From assembly GCF_030164465.1 (NCBI RefSeq), contig NZ_JASNJE010000014.1, positions 1-64,000 of the forward strand: a stretch of DNA of 64,000 nucleotides, written 5' to 3'. How positions within the stretch are numbered: the first letter of the stretch is position 1; each line of letters starts with the position of its first letter. A model generated the notes under the pieces. That model was not told the DNA's origin and did no database searches. It was given only the letters and a program-made list of their open reading frames with translations. Shown here piece after piece: positions 24,287 through 34,374 of this stretch. The translations under genes and the position numbers were made by a program. The stretch is from Sedimentitalea xiamensis (GTDB lineage Bacteria; Pseudomonadota; Alphaproteobacteria; Rhodobacterales; Rhodobacteraceae).

Positions 24287-25468
24287 ATGTCCCGTAACAA
24301 TTATACCTTCACCTCGGAATCGGTTTCCGAGGGCCACCCCGACAAGGTCTGCGACCGGATTTCGGATGCGGTTCTGGACGCCTTCCTGTCCGAGGAGCCC
24401 GAGGCGCGCGTGGCCGCCGAGACCTTTGCAACCACCAACCGCGTGGTGATCGGGGGCGAGGTGGGTCTGTCCGATCCGGACAAGCTGCACGAATACATGG
24501 GGCGCATCGACGAGATCGCCCGCGCCTGCATCAGGGACATCGGATACGAGCAGGAGAAGTTTCACCACCAGACGGTCGAAGTCACCAACCTGCTGCATGA
24601 ACAGTCCGCCCATATCGCGCAGGGCGTGAACGCGGCGGAGAACAAGGACGAGGGCGCCGGCGACCAGGGCATCATGTTCGGCTTCGCCACCAACGAGACG
24701 CCGGCGCTGATGCCCGCGCCGATCCAGTATTCCCACGCGATCCTGCGGCGGCTGGCCGATGTGCGCAAGGACGGCACCGAACCGGCGCTCGGACCCGACG
24801 CAAAGAGCCAGCTTTCGGTGGTGTATCGCGACGGAAAGCCGGTCGGTGTCAGTTCGGTCGTGCTGTCGACCCAGCATCTGGACCCGGATCTGACCAGCGA
24901 CGACATCCGCGCCATCGTCGAACCCTATATCACCGAGGTTCTGCCCGACGGCTGGCTGACCGCGGCGACCGAATGGCATGTGAACCCGACCGGCAAGTTC
25001 GTGATCGGCGGTCCGGACGGCGATGCGGGCCTGACCGGGCGCAAGATCATCGTGGACACCTATGGCGGCGCGGCCCCGCATGGCGGCGGCGCGTTCTCGG
25101 GCAAGGATCCGACCAAGGTGGACCGCTCCGCCGCCTATGCGGCGCGCTATCTCGCCAAGAACATCGTCGCTGCGGGACTGGCCGACAGGGCGACGCTCCA
25201 GCTCAGCTATGCCATCGGCGTGTCCAAACCGCTGTCGATCTATGTCGACACCCACGGCACCGGGCAGGTCGAGGACGACCGGATCGAAACCGCGGTCGGC
25301 AAGGTGATGAACCTGACCCCGCGCGGCATCCGCGAACATCTGCAACTGAACAAGCCGATCTATCAGCGCACCGCGGCCTATGGCCATTTCGGACGCGAAC
25401 CCGAGCACGACGGCGGCTTCAGCTGGGAGCGCACCGACCTGGTCGAGGCGCTGAAACAGGCCGTCTGA
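24287..25468 (+). CDS. metK: S-adenosylmethionine synthetase
   Basis: A 393-residue cytoplasmic enzyme forming SAM from methionine and ATP. Signature segments are '[20 protein letters not shown]', '[16 protein letters not shown]' and '[20 protein letters not shown]'. Length matches the family. It is preceded by a SAM/SAH-type riboswitch, so expression is likely feedback-controlled at translation. It is followed 14 bases later by trmB, a SAM-dependent methyltransferase, probably co-transcribed. Confidence 0.98.
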   Translation: MSRNNYTFTSESVSEGHPDKVCDRISDAVLDAFLSEEPEARVAAETFATTNRVVIGGEVGLSDPDKLHEYMGRIDEIARACIRDIGYEQEKFHHQTVEVTNLLHEQSAHIAQGVNAAENKDEGAGDQGIMFGFATNETPALMPAPIQYSHAILRRLADVRKDGTEPALGPDAKSQLSVVYRDGKPVGVSSVVLSTQHLDPDLTSDDIRAIVEPYITEVLPDGWLTAATEWHVNPTGKFVIGGPDGDAGLTGRKIIVDTYGGAAPHGGGAFSGKDPTKVDRSAAYAARYLAKNIVAAGLADRATLQLSYAIGVSKPLSIYVDTHGTGQVEDDRIETAVGKVMNLTPRGIREHLQLNKPIYQRTAAYGHFGREPEHDGGFSWERTDLVEALKQAV

Positions 25469-25482
25469 CCGCCAACCGCGCC

Positions 25483-26184
25483 ATGACACCCACCCGCCGA
25501 CCGCACCGCAACTTCTATGGCCGCTTCAGGGGCAAGACCCTGAAGCAAAGCCAGAAGACCTATCTTGACGAGGATCTCGCGGCCTTGTCGCCCGGCGCGG
25601 TGGATTGGGATGTGAACCCCGACCGGGCGCCGCTGGATCTGAAAACGCGGTTCGGCGGCAGGCCGGTGTGGCTGGAGATCGGATTCGGCGGCGGCGAACA
25701 TCTCGTGCACCAGGCGGCGGCGAATCCGCAGGTGGGGATCATCGGCGCGGAACCCTATATCAACGGCGTCGCGATGTTGCTGGGCAAGATCCGTCGCGCC
25801 GGGGTGGACAACCTGGCGGTCCATCCGGGCGATGCGCGCGACCTGATGGACGTGCTGCCGGAACAGTCGATCGACCGCGCCTTCCTGCTCTATCCCGACC
25901 CCTGGCCGAAGAAACGCCACCACCGCCGCCGGTTCGTGACCCCGGAACATCTGGCGCCGTTGCACCGGGCGATGAAACCCGGCGCGATCCTGCGCATCGC
26001 GACCGACATTCCCGACTACGTGCGCCAGACGCTGCAGGAGGTGCCGAGGGCCGGGTTCGACTGGCTGGCGGAGCGTCCCGCCGATTGGCGCAGGCCCTGG
26101 GACGACTGGATTTCGACCCGCTACGAACAGAAGGCGCTGCGCGAGGGCCGGGTGCCGCATTACCTGACGTTCCGCCGCCTGTAG
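25483..26184 (+). CDS. trmB: tRNA (guanine-N7-)-methyltransferase
   Basis: A 233-residue SAM-dependent methyltransferase that forms m7G46 in tRNA. The SAM-binding motif 'WLEIGFGGGEHL', the acidic 'GAEPYINGV' and the TrmB signature 'LLYPDPWPKKRHHRRRF' are all present, with 'TRYEQKA' near the C-terminus. The start was taken at the ATG 14 bases after metK; no strong ribosome-binding site is seen, so translation may be coupled to metK. Confidence 0.95.
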   Translation: MTPTRRPHRNFYGRFRGKTLKQSQKTYLDEDLAALSPGAVDWDVNPDRAPLDLKTRFGGRPVWLEIGFGGGEHLVHQAAANPQVGIIGAEPYINGVAMLLGKIRRAGVDNLAVHPGDARDLMDVLPEQSIDRAFLLYPDPWPKKRHHRRRFVTPEHLAPLHRAMKPGAILRIATDIPDYVRQTLQEVPRAGFDWLAERPADWRRPWDDWISTRYEQKALREGRVPHYLTFRRL

Positions 26185-26305
26185 CGGCGGATCGCGGGTC
26201 CGGCCGCATTGGTCCGCGGCGGGTTCCGGCCCGGACACGCCGGCTGTGGACCCCGCCTGGACCTTGCGCTAAAGCGGGTGCGGGTGATTTTCAGAAAGGC
26301 GCAAA

Positions 26306-27658
26306 ATGTCTGCTCACGGTTCTCCCGTTCCGATGATGTCGGCCCCCTGCGGGCCTCTTTCCGGCGTGGCGGAGGTGCCCGGCGACAAGTCGATTTCGCA
26401 CCGCTCGCTGATCCTGGGCGCGCTGACGGTCGGGGAGACACGGATTTCCGGGCTTCTGGAGGGCGAGGACGTTCTGGACACCGCCAGGGCCATGCGCGCC
26501 TTCGGGGCCGAGGTGACGGACGAGGGCGGCGGCAACTGGAGCGTGCACGGCGTCGGAGTCGGCGGCTTTGCGGAACCGGACCGGGTGATCGACTGCGGCA
26601 ATTCCGGCACCGGCGTGCGGCTGATCATGGGGGCAATGGCAACCAGCCCGATCAGCGCGACCTTCACCGGCGACGCCAGCCTGAACAAGCGCCCGATGGC
26701 GCGGGTCACGGACCCGCTGGCGCTGTTCGGGGCGCAGGCCGTGGGCCGGTCCGGCGGGCGGCTGCCGATGACCATCGTCGGCGCGGAAGACCCGGTGCCG
26801 GTGCGCTACACCGTGCCGGTGCCGTCGGCACAGGTGAAATCCGCGGTGCTGCTCGCCGGGCTGAACGCGCCGGGCCGGACCGTCGTCATCGAACAGGAAC
26901 CGACCCGCGATCACACGGAACGGATGCTCGCCGGGTTCGGGGCCGAGATCACGACCGAGGACACGGAGGAGGGCCGGGTCATCACCCTGACCGGGCAGCC
27001 GGAACTGGTGCCGCAGGTCATCGCGGTACCGCGCGATCCGTCCAGCGCCGCCTTTCCGGTCTGCGCGGCGCTGATCGTGCCGGGTTCGGATGTGCTGGTG
27101 CCGGGGATCGGGCTCAACCCGACCCGCGCCGGCCTGTTCGCCACCCTGCGCGAGATGGGCGCGGACCTGGCCTTCGAGAACGAGCGCGAAGAGGGCGGCG
27201 AGCCCGTGGCCGACCTGCGAGTCCGGTATTCGCCTGACATGCGCGGCATCGACGTGCCGCCGGAACGCGCCGCCAGCATGATCGACGAGTACCCGGTGCT
27301 GTCGGTGGTCGCGGCCTTTGCCCACGGCGTGACCATGATGCGCGGCGTGCGCGAGTTGCGGGTCAAGGAAAGCGACCGGATCGCGGCGATGGCGGACGGG
27401 CTGCGCGCCAACGGCATTGCCGTCGAAGAGGGCGAGGACTGGTGGTCGGTGACAGGCAACGGCCCCGGCAGCGTGACCGGCGGCGCCACATGCGCCAGCC
27501 ACCTGGACCACCGGATCGCCATGTCCTTCATGGTTCTGGGCATGGCGGCGCAGCAGCCGGTGACGGTGGATGACGGCACGCCGATCGCCACGTCCTTTCC
27601 GGTGTTCGAACCCCTGATGGGCCGGCTCGGCGCGGCCCTGTCCCACCCGGACGGCTGA
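26306..27658 (+). CDS. aroA: 3-phosphoshikimate 1-carboxyvinyltransferase (EPSP synthase)
   Basis: A 450-residue enzyme of the shikimate pathway, joining shikimate-3-phosphate and PEP. Motifs are '[17 protein letters not shown]' (phosphate-binding lysine), '[17 protein letters not shown]', 'LNKRPMARV' and '[16 protein letters not shown]'. It belongs to the class with Ala after the glycine-rich loop ('IMGAMA'), as in other alphaproteobacteria. It starts a tight run aroA, membrane protein, cmk, with 2-base and ATGA junctions. Confidence 0.97.
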   Translation: MSAHGSPVPMMSAPCGPLSGVAEVPGDKSISHRSLILGALTVGETRISGLLEGEDVLDTARAMRAFGAEVTDEGGGNWSVHGVGVGGFAEPDRVIDCGNSGTGVRLIMGAMATSPISATFTGDASLNKRPMARVTDPLALFGAQAVGRSGGRLPMTIVGAEDPVPVRYTVPVPSAQVKSAVLLAGLNAPGRTVVIEQEPTRDHTERMLAGFGAEITTEDTEEGRVITLTGQPELVPQVIAVPRDPSSAAFPVCAALIVPGSDVLVPGIGLNPTRAGLFATLREMGADLAFENEREEGGEPVADLRVRYSPDMRGIDVPPERAASMIDEYPVLSVVAAFAHGVTMMRGVRELRVKESDRIAAMADGLRANGIAVEEGEDWWSVTGNGPGSVTGGATCASHLDHRIAMSFMVLGMAAQQPVTVDDGTPIATSFPVFEPLMGRLGAALSHPDG

Positions 27659-27660
27659 CC

Positions 27661-28197
27661 ATGCGGCGGCTGCATCTTGTCCTTCTGGGCCTGATCGCGC
27701 TGGCCGCTCTCAGCTTCGCGGCGCAGTGGCTCTGGACGATCCCGGCGATCCGGGCGGGATCCAACGATCCGGCGCTGATGGATTTCAAGAGCAGCGACGC
27801 CGCGGTCGAACAGGTGCAGGGCTATCTGGTGACGATGACGCAGGATGCGCGCGGCACCTATCTGTCTGCGCAGCGGGCGCTGGACACCGTGTTCCCGGTG
27901 GCGTTGGCGGGGGCGCTGGCCCTGTCCACGATCCTGATCTGGCGGCCGCGCGTCGGGCGCCTGGCGCTGGTGGCGGCGCTGGTGCCGCTGGTCTATCTTT
28001 ACACGGACCTGCTGGAAAACGCGCTGGTGGCGGGGCTGCTGCGGTCGACCGATCCCGGCGCGACCGAGATCGAAACGGCGCTGCTCTATACCAAGGTGAA
28101 GTTCCAGCTTCTGGCGGTATCGGGGCTGATCGTGGCGCTCGGCCTGCTGTCGGTGGCCGTGCGCTGGAGCGCCGACAGGATCAGGAGCGCCGGATGA
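27661..28197 (+). CDS. Hypothetical four-helix inner-membrane protein
   Basis: A 178-residue protein with four predicted membrane helices (about residues 4-22, 78-95, 100-125 and 145-168). A soluble loop lies between the first two ('[20 protein letters not shown]'). I do not recognise a named family. It sits between aroA and cmk with a 2-base gap and an ATGA overlap, so it is part of that operon. The first helix could be an uncleaved signal anchor. Confidence 0.75.
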   Translation: MRRLHLVLLGLIALAALSFAAQWLWTIPAIRAGSNDPALMDFKSSDAAVEQVQGYLVTMTQDARGTYLSAQRALDTVFPVALAGALALSTILIWRPRVGRLALVAALVPLVYLYTDLLENALVAGLLRSTDPGATEIETALLYTKVKFQLLAVSGLIVALGLLSVAVRWSADRIRSAG

Positions 28198-28811
28198 GCT
28201 TTGTCGTCGCCATCGACGGGCCCGCCGCGGCGGGCAAGGGCACGATCAGCAGGGCGGTCGCGGCGCATTTCGGGTTCGAGCACCTGGACACCGGGCTGCT
28301 GTACCGGGCGGTCGGGGCGCGGGTGCTGGCCGGGGGCGACCCGGTGGAGTGCGCCCGCGGCCTGTCCGCGGCCGACCTGGAGGCGGAGAACCTGCGCAGC
28401 GCCGAAGTCGCGCAGGCGGCGAGCAGGGTGGCCGCGCTGGCCGGGGTCCGGGCGGCGCTGGTCGATTTCCAGCGCGGATTCGCGCGGGGCGCCAAGGGCG
28501 CGGTGCTGGACGGGCGCGACATCGGAACGGTGATCTGCCCCGGCGCCGATGTGAAGCTGTTCGTCACCGCCAGCCCCGAAGTGCGGGCCTGCCGCCGGTT
28601 CGAGGAACAGAAGTCGGCCGGGTCCGGGGACAGCTATGACCGGGTGCTGGCGGATGTGAAGGCGCGGGACGCGCGCGACATGAATCGCGCGGATGCGCCC
28701 CTGAAACCGGCGGCGGACGCCATCACGATCGACACCTCCGACCTGAGCGTCGCGCAGGCCGTCGCCAGGGCGATCGGGGTCATCGCGGCGCGGCGCGGCC
28801 AACGGGTCTGA
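28194..28811 (+). CDS. cmk: Cytidylate kinase
   Basis: A 205-residue kinase phosphorylating CMP and dCMP. The P-loop is '[17 protein letters not shown]'. Other segments are '[12 protein letters not shown]', '[20 protein letters not shown]' and the LID-like '[20 protein letters not shown]'. The order cmk-rpsA is conserved in many bacteria; here one small gene lies between them. The start overlaps the preceding stop by ATGA. Confidence 0.96.
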   Translation: MSFVVAIDGPAAAGKGTISRAVAAHFGFEHLDTGLLYRAVGARVLAGGDPVECARGLSAADLEAENLRSAEVAQAASRVAALAGVRAALVDFQRGFARGAKGAVLDGRDIGTVICPGADVKLFVTASPEVRACRRFEEQKSAGSGDSYDRVLADVKARDARDMNRADAPLKPAADAITIDTSDLSVAQAVARAIGVIAARRGQRV

Positions 28812-28945
28812 GCCGTCAAGGTCAGGAATACCGCAGTCCGGAATTCCACACTGACGTTCTCGTCAACCGCTTGCTAGCGTCTGTCGCATCGGCGCGGACC
28901 TGATCCGGGCCGGACCGCGCAGGTTTCACGCAAGGAGCATTTCAG

Positions 28946-29239
28946 ATGGACAGTTTCGTTTTCAGAACCCCCAGCAACACCGCCGGATACATGAAGATCG
29001 ACGATATCGCCGGCGAAAGCCAGTACGATCCGGCGCTGTCCCTGGACGGGGTGGACGGGACCGTGGCGATCTGGGGAACCAACGGGACCGCCTATGAGGG
29101 AATGCACGTGGACCCGGTGATTCCCGGCAATACCGACGGGCTGGACGCCCTGACGATGCCGCGTGTTCTCGGCCATATTGATCCCATGGACGGGTTCGAG
29201 GATCCGCTGTTGGGTTTCGAGGACCCGCTGTTTGGCTGA
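28946..29239 (+). CDS. Small hypothetical protein with C-terminal tandem repeat
   Basis: A 97-residue acidic protein with an AAGGAGCA ribosome-binding site. The segment 'GYMKIDDIAGESQ' resembles the start of Hcp/type-VI-effector-like proteins ('FLKIDGIxGES'), but the rest of that domain is missing. The C-terminus carries a short tandem repeat, GFEDPLLG followed by GFEDPLFG. No family was recognised with confidence. It stands alone between cmk and rpsA. No signal peptide is seen. Confidence 0.6.
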   Translation: MDSFVFRTPSNTAGYMKIDDIAGESQYDPALSLDGVDGTVAIWGTNGTAYEGMHVDPVIPGNTDGLDALTMPRVLGHIDPMDGFEDPLLGFEDPLFG

Positions 29240-29265
29240 CGCGGACGCCGCGCGTTCATTGCCCC

Positions 29266-29294
29266 TTGCGAACAGGGGCGCAGTCGACTATACG
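29266..29294 (+). promoter_or_regulatory. Candidate sigma-70 promoter of rpsA
   Basis: TTGCGA (29266-29271), a 17-base spacer, then TATACG (29289-29294). This would start rpsA transcription about 155 bases before its ATG, leaving a long leader, as is common for S1, where autoregulation acts on the leader. Confidence 0.5.
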
Positions 29295-29459
29295 CCGCGA
29301 TGTCAAAGCGGCAGTCCAGATCGCAGACATCACGAGCAGGGCCGGGGAATTCCGCGGCCCTTCGCTTATTCTGGGCCGGTGTGAAGACCAACTTGAACCC
29401 GAAAGACCGGCGGAGACAACCGCGCGGCCGGAAAAATGTGAAAAGGAAACGACTAATAC

Positions 29460-31139
29460 ATGTCCGCTAACGCATCCATGGAGGAATTCGAAGCCCTCCT
29501 GAACGAAAGCTTCGAAATGGACACGCCCGAGGAAGGGTCCGTTGTCAAAGGCAAGGTCATCGCGATCGAAGCGGGACAGGCCATCATCGACGTCGGCTAC
29601 AAGATGGAAGGCCGTGTCGATCTGAAAGAATTCGCAAACCCCGGTGAAGCTCCCGAAATCGCCCCCGGCGACGAGGTCGAAGTGTTCCTGCGCCAGGTCG
29701 AGAACGCGCGCGGCGAAGCCGTGATTTCGCGCGAGATGGCCCGCCGCGAGGAAGCCTGGGATCGTCTGGAGAAAGCCTATGCCGAGGAAGAGCGCGTCGA
29801 AGGCGCGATCTTTGGCCGGGTCAAGGGCGGGTTCACCGTCGATCTGGGCGGCGCCGTCGCCTTCCTGCCCGGTTCGCAGGTGGATGTGCGCCCGGTGCGC
29901 GACGCCGGCCCGCTGATGGGTCTGAAGCAGCCGTTCCAGATCCTCAAGATGGACCGCCGCCGCGGCAACATCGTTGTCAGCCGCCGCGCGATCCTCGAAG
30001 AATCCCGCGCCGAACAGCGTGCCGAGGTCATCGGCAACCTGACCGAAGGCCAGGCCGTGGACGGCGTGGTCAAGAACATCACCGAATACGGCGCCTTCGT
30101 CGATCTGGGCGGTGTCGACGGTCTGCTGCATGTCACCGACATGGCGTGGCGCCGGGTCAACCACCCGTCCGAGATCCTGTCGATCGGCGAGACCGTCAAG
30201 GTTCAGGTCATCAAGATCAACAAGGACACCCACCGCATCAGCCTCGGCATGAAGCAGCTTCAGGAAGATCCGTGGGATCTGGTCGCCGCCAAGTATCCGC
30301 TGGAATCGGTGCACACCGGCCGCGTCACCAACATCACCGATTACGGTGCGTTCGTGGAGCTGGAACCCGGCGTCGAGGGCCTCGTGCACGTGTCCGAGAT
30401 GTCCTGGACCAAGAAGAACGTTCATCCGGGCAAGATCGTGTCGACCTCCCAGGAAGTCGAAGTCATGGTGCTGGAAATCGACAGCGCCAAGCGCCGGGTG
30501 TCGCTCGGTCTCAAGCAGACGATGCGCAACCCGTGGGAAGTGTTCTCCGAAACCCATCCCGAGGGCACCGAGGTCGAGGGCGAGGTCAAGAACATCACCG
30601 AATTCGGCCTGTTCGTCGGTCTGGACGGCGATATCGACGGCATGGTCCACCTGTCCGATCTGTCCTGGGACGAGCGCGGCGAAGATGCGATCCAGAACTA
30701 CCGCAAGGGCGACGTGGTTCAGGCGGTCGTGTCCGAAGTCGATGTCGAGAAGGAGCGCATCAGCCTGTCGATCAAGGCGCTTGGCGGCGACAAGTTCGCC
30801 GAGGCGGTTGGCGGCGTGAAGCGCGGTTCGGTCATCACCGTCGCCGTGACGGCGATCGAGGATGGCGGCATCGAAGTGGAATATGAAGGCATGAAATCCT
30901 TCATCCGCCGCTCCGACCTGTCCCGCGACCGTTCCGAACAGCGTCCGGAACGCTTCAGCGTCGGCGACAAGGTCGATGTGCGCGTGACCAACGTGGACAG
31001 CAAGACCCGCCGTCTGGGCCTGTCGATCAAGGCGCGCGAGATCGCCGAGGAAAAGGAAGCCGTCGAACAGTATGGCTCCTCGGATTCCGGCGCGTCGCTG
31101 GGCGACATCCTGGGTGCGGCGCTGAAGGGCAACGAGTAA
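29460..31139 (+). CDS. rpsA: 30S ribosomal protein S1
   Basis: A 559-residue protein with six S1 RNA-binding domains. Typical repeats are 'GVVKNITEYGAFVDLGGVDG', 'GRVTNITDYGAFVELEPGVE' and 'GEVKNITEFGLFVGLDGD'. It binds mRNA on the small ribosomal subunit and aids initiation on structured messages. AAAAGGAAA precedes the ATG. A strong terminator follows, and codon use is typical of a highly expressed gene. Confidence 0.98.
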   Translation: MSANASMEEFEALLNESFEMDTPEEGSVVKGKVIAIEAGQAIIDVGYKMEGRVDLKEFANPGEAPEIAPGDEVEVFLRQVENARGEAVISREMARREEAWDRLEKAYAEEERVEGAIFGRVKGGFTVDLGGAVAFLPGSQVDVRPVRDAGPLMGLKQPFQILKMDRRRGNIVVSRRAILEESRAEQRAEVIGNLTEGQAVDGVVKNITEYGAFVDLGGVDGLLHVTDMAWRRVNHPSEILSIGETVKVQVIKINKDTHRISLGMKQLQEDPWDLVAAKYPLESVHTGRVTNITDYGAFVELEPGVEGLVHVSEMSWTKKNVHPGKIVSTSQEVEVMVLEIDSAKRRVSLGLKQTMRNPWEVFSETHPEGTEVEGEVKNITEFGLFVGLDGDIDGMVHLSDLSWDERGEDAIQNYRKGDVVQAVVSEVDVEKERISLSIKALGGDKFAEAVGGVKRGSVITVAVTAIEDGGIEVEYEGMKSFIRRSDLSRDRSEQRPERFSVGDKVDVRVTNVDSKTRRLGLSIKAREIAEEKEAVEQYGSSDSGASLGDILGAALKGNE

Positions 31140-31169
31140 CCCCGGATCCGCGACCGGAAGCAAGACATT

Positions 31170-31200
31170 GGCCTCGCCTTCGGGCGGGGCCTTTTCGTTT
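31170..31200 (+). terminator. Rho-independent terminator of rpsA
   Basis: GGCCTCGCC-TTCG-GGCGGGGCC forms a 9-bp stem with a stable tetraloop and is followed by TTTTCGTTT. Confidence 0.9.
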
Positions 31201-31319
31201 GCGGCGGACGGCCCGCAGCCCCTATTGCCCTTGTGCGGAGCGACCGGACGCACCGGAGGGATCGGGAATGGCGCCGATTTCCTCTTTGCATTTCGGCGGC
31301 TGCGGATAGGGTGCGGGTC

Positions 31320-32582
31320 ATGACGCCCATCCTGCTGACGACATTGCGGACCTATGACCGCCAGACGTTCCTGGCCGACCTTCTGGCCGGGCTCACGGTG
31401 GCGATGGTCGCGCTGCCGCTGAGCCTGGCGATTGCCATCGCATCCGGCGCCGATCCGGCCACGGGGCTGGTGACGGCGATTGTCGGCGGCTTCCTGATTT
31501 CGCTTCTGGGCGGCAGCCGGGTCCAGATCGGCGGGCCGACGGGGGCATTCATCGTCGTCGTCTTCGCCGTCATCGCCGACTACGGGTATGACGGGCTGGT
31601 GCTCGCGACACTGATGGCGGGGGTGATCCTTCTGGTCGCGGGCCTGCTGCGCGCCGGGCGGCTGATCCGGCTGGTGCCCGAGCCGGTGATCGACGGTTTC
31701 ACCATCGGCATCGCGATCATCATCGCGACCAGCCAGATCGGGGACCTGTTCGGGATGTCGCTGGCCGAAGTGCCTGCGGAGTTCTTCGGCAAGCTGGCGG
31801 TTCTCTGGGAGGCGCGGTCCACCTTCAGCCTGCCTGCCTTGGCCATCGGGCTGGCGACGATCGGGCTTGTCACGCTGCTCAGGCGGGGCTTTCCGAGGTT
31901 TCCCGGTCTCATCGTCGCGGTCGGGCTGACCTCTGTTCTGTGCGCCATCGCCGGTTGGCCGGTCGATACGATCCAGTCCCGGTTCGGGGAACTGCCGCGC
32001 ACATTGCCGGTGCCGTCCTTTCCGCCGATCACGATGGGCCGCATCGCGGAACTGCTGCCCTCGGCCTTTGTCATCGCCTTTCTGGCCGGGATCGAATCGC
32101 TGCTGTCGGCGATGGTCGCGGACAGGATGGCCGGAGGACGCCACCGGCCCGATGCCGAACTGATCGCGCAGGGCGCGGCCAATCTCGGATCGGCGCTGTT
32201 TGCCGGACTTCCGGCGACGGGCGCCATTGCCCGGACAGCAACCAACGTGCGGGCCGGTGGCAGGACGCCTGTCGCCGGCCTGATCCACGCGGCGGCGATC
32301 CTCGTCTTCATGGTCGTCGCGGCGCCGCTGGCGGGCGGTCTGGCAATGCCGGCGCTGGCGGGGCTGCTGATCCTGACGGCCTGGAACATGAGCGAGCCGC
32401 ACAAATGGCGCGGATACCTGAAGAACCGCCGGTCGGACCGGTTCCTGCTGATCCTGACGCTGGTCCTGACGGTGGTCGCCGATCTCACCGTGGCCATCGG
32501 CGTCGGGGTCGCGGTCGGCCTGGCCATGCGGTTGCAGCGCCGCGATGTTCCGGCGGCGGACTGGGACAAGCCAAGGCGGTGA
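31320..32582 (+). CDS. SulP-family anion transporter without STAS domain
   Basis: A 420-residue inner-membrane protein with about 10-12 helices. SulP features are 'DLLAGLTVAMVALPLSLAIA', 'GGPTGAFIVVVFAVIADYG', 'FLAGIESLLSAMVADRMAG' and 'LFAGLPATGAIARTATNVRA'. Relatives carry sulfate, bicarbonate or dicarboxylates. It ends at residue 420, soon after the last helix, so the C-terminal cytoplasmic STAS domain of typical SulP proteins is missing. The ATG at 31320 was chosen because upstream in-frame residues are not membrane-like. It lies alone between rpsA and ihfB. Confidence 0.9.
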   Translation: MTPILLTTLRTYDRQTFLADLLAGLTVAMVALPLSLAIAIASGADPATGLVTAIVGGFLISLLGGSRVQIGGPTGAFIVVVFAVIADYGYDGLVLATLMAGVILLVAGLLRAGRLIRLVPEPVIDGFTIGIAIIIATSQIGDLFGMSLAEVPAEFFGKLAVLWEARSTFSLPALAIGLATIGLVTLLRRGFPRFPGLIVAVGLTSVLCAIAGWPVDTIQSRFGELPRTLPVPSFPPITMGRIAELLPSAFVIAFLAGIESLLSAMVADRMAGGRHRPDAELIAQGAANLGSALFAGLPATGAIARTATNVRAGGRTPVAGLIHAAAILVFMVVAAPLAGGLAMPALAGLLILTAWNMSEPHKWRGYLKNRRSDRFLLILTLVLTVVADLTVAIGVGVAVGLAMRLQRRDVPAADWDKPRR

Positions 32583-32741
32583 AACGGACCTTTCGGGGGC
32601 TGCCCCTGAACCGCCGGACTGTCCGAATCATGCTGGCGCCGCCGCCGCCCCAAGCGGCGATCCCCGCTTCCGCCGCGGCGGGCCTCGGCGGAATTTCCGG
32701 GCAAGTCCGTGTTTTTTTTGTTTTTCTCTAAATAGTTCTGG

Positions 32742-32770
32742 TTCCAGAGTCGCGCGTTTCGTCCTATAGT
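32742..32770 (+). promoter_or_regulatory. Candidate promoter of ihfB
   Basis: TATAGT (32765-32770) with a 17-base spacer from a poor -35 (TTCCAG, 32742-32747). A T-rich run at 32712-32725 lies upstream. The -10 is good; the -35 is weak. Confidence 0.35.
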
Positions 32771-32819
32771 CAGGTGTCGGCACGGAATGCGCGGGTGTGC
32801 TCTGGGAGGGAGCGTCCTT

Positions 32820-33101
32820 ATGATAAGATCGGAATTGATTCAAAAAATTGCAGATGAAAATCCGCATCTCTACCAGCGTGATGTGGAACGGATCGTGAAT
32901 ACGGTTTTCGAAGAAGTCACGGAAGCGATGGCGCGGGGCGACCGGGTCGAACTGCGCGGGTTCGGCGCGTTTTCGGTCAAGAAGCGCGACGCGCGCATCG
33001 GTCGCAATCCGCGCACTGGGGAAACCGTGCATGTTGAGGAAAAACATGTCCCGTTTTTCAAGACAGGAAAACTGCTGCGGGACCGGCTGAACGGAAAGTA
33101 G
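32820..33101 (+). CDS. ihfB: Integration host factor subunit beta
   Basis: A 93-residue HU/IHF-family DNA-bending protein. It has '[18 protein letters not shown]', '[20 protein letters not shown]' and the beta-arm '[20 protein letters not shown]', ending '[12 protein letters not shown]'. The [11 protein letters not shown] segment is typical of IHF-beta. GGGAGGG lies upstream of the ATG. It is followed 4 bases later by a LapA-like gene. Confidence 0.95.
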   Translation: MIRSELIQKIADENPHLYQRDVERIVNTVFEEVTEAMARGDRVELRGFGAFSVKKRDARIGRNPRTGETVHVEEKHVPFFKTGKLLRDRLNGK

Positions 33102-33105
33102 ACCG

Positions 33106-33456
33106 ATGCGATACATTCGCTACGCATTCCTCGGATCGCTGGGCGTCATCCTGATTTCGATGTCGCTCGCGAACCGGGATTTCGTGACCCTGAAACTGAT
33201 GCCGGACGCCCTGGCCGAGATGCTGGGATTCAACGCCGGCATGTCGCTGCCGCTTTTCGTGGTGGTGCTGGGCGGGATCGTCGCCGGCCTGGTGATCGGG
33301 TTCTTCTGGGAATGGATGCGCGAATACAAGCATCGGCGCGAAGCGACGGTGAAAGCCCGCGAAGTGCGCAAGCTGGAACGTGAAGTTGGCAAGCTGAAGA
33401 CCGAGAAGCACGAGGGCAAGGACGAGGTTCTGGCGATCCTGGAAGAGGCCGGCTGA
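33106..33456 (+). CDS. lapA: LapA-family (DUF1049) membrane protein
   Basis: A 116-residue protein with two N-terminal membrane helices (about 5-22 and 45-66) and a charged coiled-coil-like C-terminus ('[20 protein letters not shown]'). This matches LapA/YciS-type lipopolysaccharide assembly proteins. In enterobacteria LapA works with LapB in LPS regulation; no lapB is next to it here. The order ihfB-lapA-trpF is common in Rhodobacteraceae. Confidence 0.85.
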   Translation: MRYIRYAFLGSLGVILISMSLANRDFVTLKLMPDALAEMLGFNAGMSLPLFVVVLGGIVAGLVIGFFWEWMREYKHRREATVKAREVRKLEREVGKLKTEKHEGKDEVLAILEEAG

Positions 33457-33463
33457 CCCCGCC

Positions 33464-34108
33464 ATGCCCGAAGGCGTCCATGTCAAGATCTGCGGTCTGA
33501 CCTCGCAGGAGGCGGTTGCGGCGGCGGTCGCCGCCGGAGTCCGCTATGTGGGATTCGTTTTCTTCCCCAGATCGCCCCGTCATCTCGAACTTTCCGTCGC
33601 CGCGGACCTCGCCGTATCGGTGCCCGAAGGGATCTGCAAGGTGGCGCTGACGGTGGATGCGGATGACACGGCGCTGGACCGGCTGATCGAAGCCGTGCCG
33701 CTGGACATGCTGCAACTGCATGGCCGGGAAAGCCCCGATCGCGTGGCCGGCGTCCGGGCGCGATACGGCCTGCCGGTGATGAAGGCGGTGGGGGTCGCCG
33801 ATGAAGCCGACCTGCCGGGACTGGGGGAATACCTGCGTGTCACGGACCAGGTTCTGGTCGATGCGAAACCGCCCAGGAACTCCGAACTGCCCGGAGGCAA
33901 TGGGCTGGCCTTCGACTGGCGGCTGATCGCGGGACGGCGCTGGCCGGTGCCATGGATGCTGGCGGGGGGGCTGACGCCGGGGAATGTGGCGGAGGCCATC
34001 GCCATGACCGGTGCGCAGCAGGTCGATGTGTCGTCGGGCGTGGAAAGCGCGCCGGGAGTCAAGGATGCAGGTCTGATCCGCGCCTTCGCCGCCGCCGCCC
34101 GCGCTTAA
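33464..34108 (+). CDS. trpF: Phosphoribosylanthranilate isomerase
   Basis: A 214-residue TIM-barrel enzyme of tryptophan synthesis. Motifs are '[12 protein letters not shown]' (catalytic Cys), '[14 protein letters not shown]', '[12 protein letters not shown]' and the phosphate-binding '[16 protein letters not shown]' and '[17 protein letters not shown]'. The catalytic Asp lies in 'VLVDAKPP'. It follows lapA by 7 bases. The next enzyme gene, trpB, is about 410 bases downstream beyond a small gene and a palindrome array. Confidence 0.96.
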   Translation: MPEGVHVKICGLTSQEAVAAAVAAGVRYVGFVFFPRSPRHLELSVAADLAVSVPEGICKVALTVDADDTALDRLIEAVPLDMLQLHGRESPDRVAGVRARYGLPVMKAVGVADEADLPGLGEYLRVTDQVLVDAKPPRNSELPGGNGLAFDWRLIAGRRWPVPWMLAGGLTPGNVAEAIAMTGAQQVDVSSGVESAPGVKDAGLIRAFAAAARA

Positions 34109-34143
34109 CGCAGTCTTAACCGGTTTTCCGGCAAGACCGTGAG

Positions 34144-34374
34144 ATGGCGACACTACCTGGACATCTGACCCCCGAAGCCTGGTTGGCACAGATCTTCAGC
34201 TCGGCTGAGGCACGGCGCGGCGGGGTTGTCAAACGTCAGGTGCGCGACGTCGAGCGTCTTGTGGGCCGGGCGATGTTCCTCAACGAGATCAACCGGCTCG
34301 GATACCAGGCGGTCGAGAACGGTCGTCATTTCGTCATCTTTTGCAATAGCCAGCCAGTGCGTCGTTTGCGCTGA
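34144..34374 (+). CDS. Small conserved hypothetical protein between trpF and trpB
   Basis: A 76-residue protein with an alpha/beta-like pattern ('[20 protein letters not shown]', '[20 protein letters not shown]'), ending '[10 protein letters not shown]'. Similar short proteins occur next to trpF in Rhodobacteraceae and are sometimes wrongly named phosphoribosylanthranilate isomerase. It has no TIM-barrel motif. The stop lies just before the first palindrome of the downstream array. Confidence 0.7.
   Translation: MATLPGHLTPEAWLAQIFSSAEARRGGVVKRQVRDVERLVGRAMFLNEINRLGYQAVENGRHFVIFCNSQPVRRLR

Noticed and set aside
29256-32402. Minus-strand frame of 1048 codons opposite rpsA and the SulP gene
   Set aside because: The length arises from the high G+C codon pattern of rpsA; the His/Asp/Arg-rich translation shows no domains.
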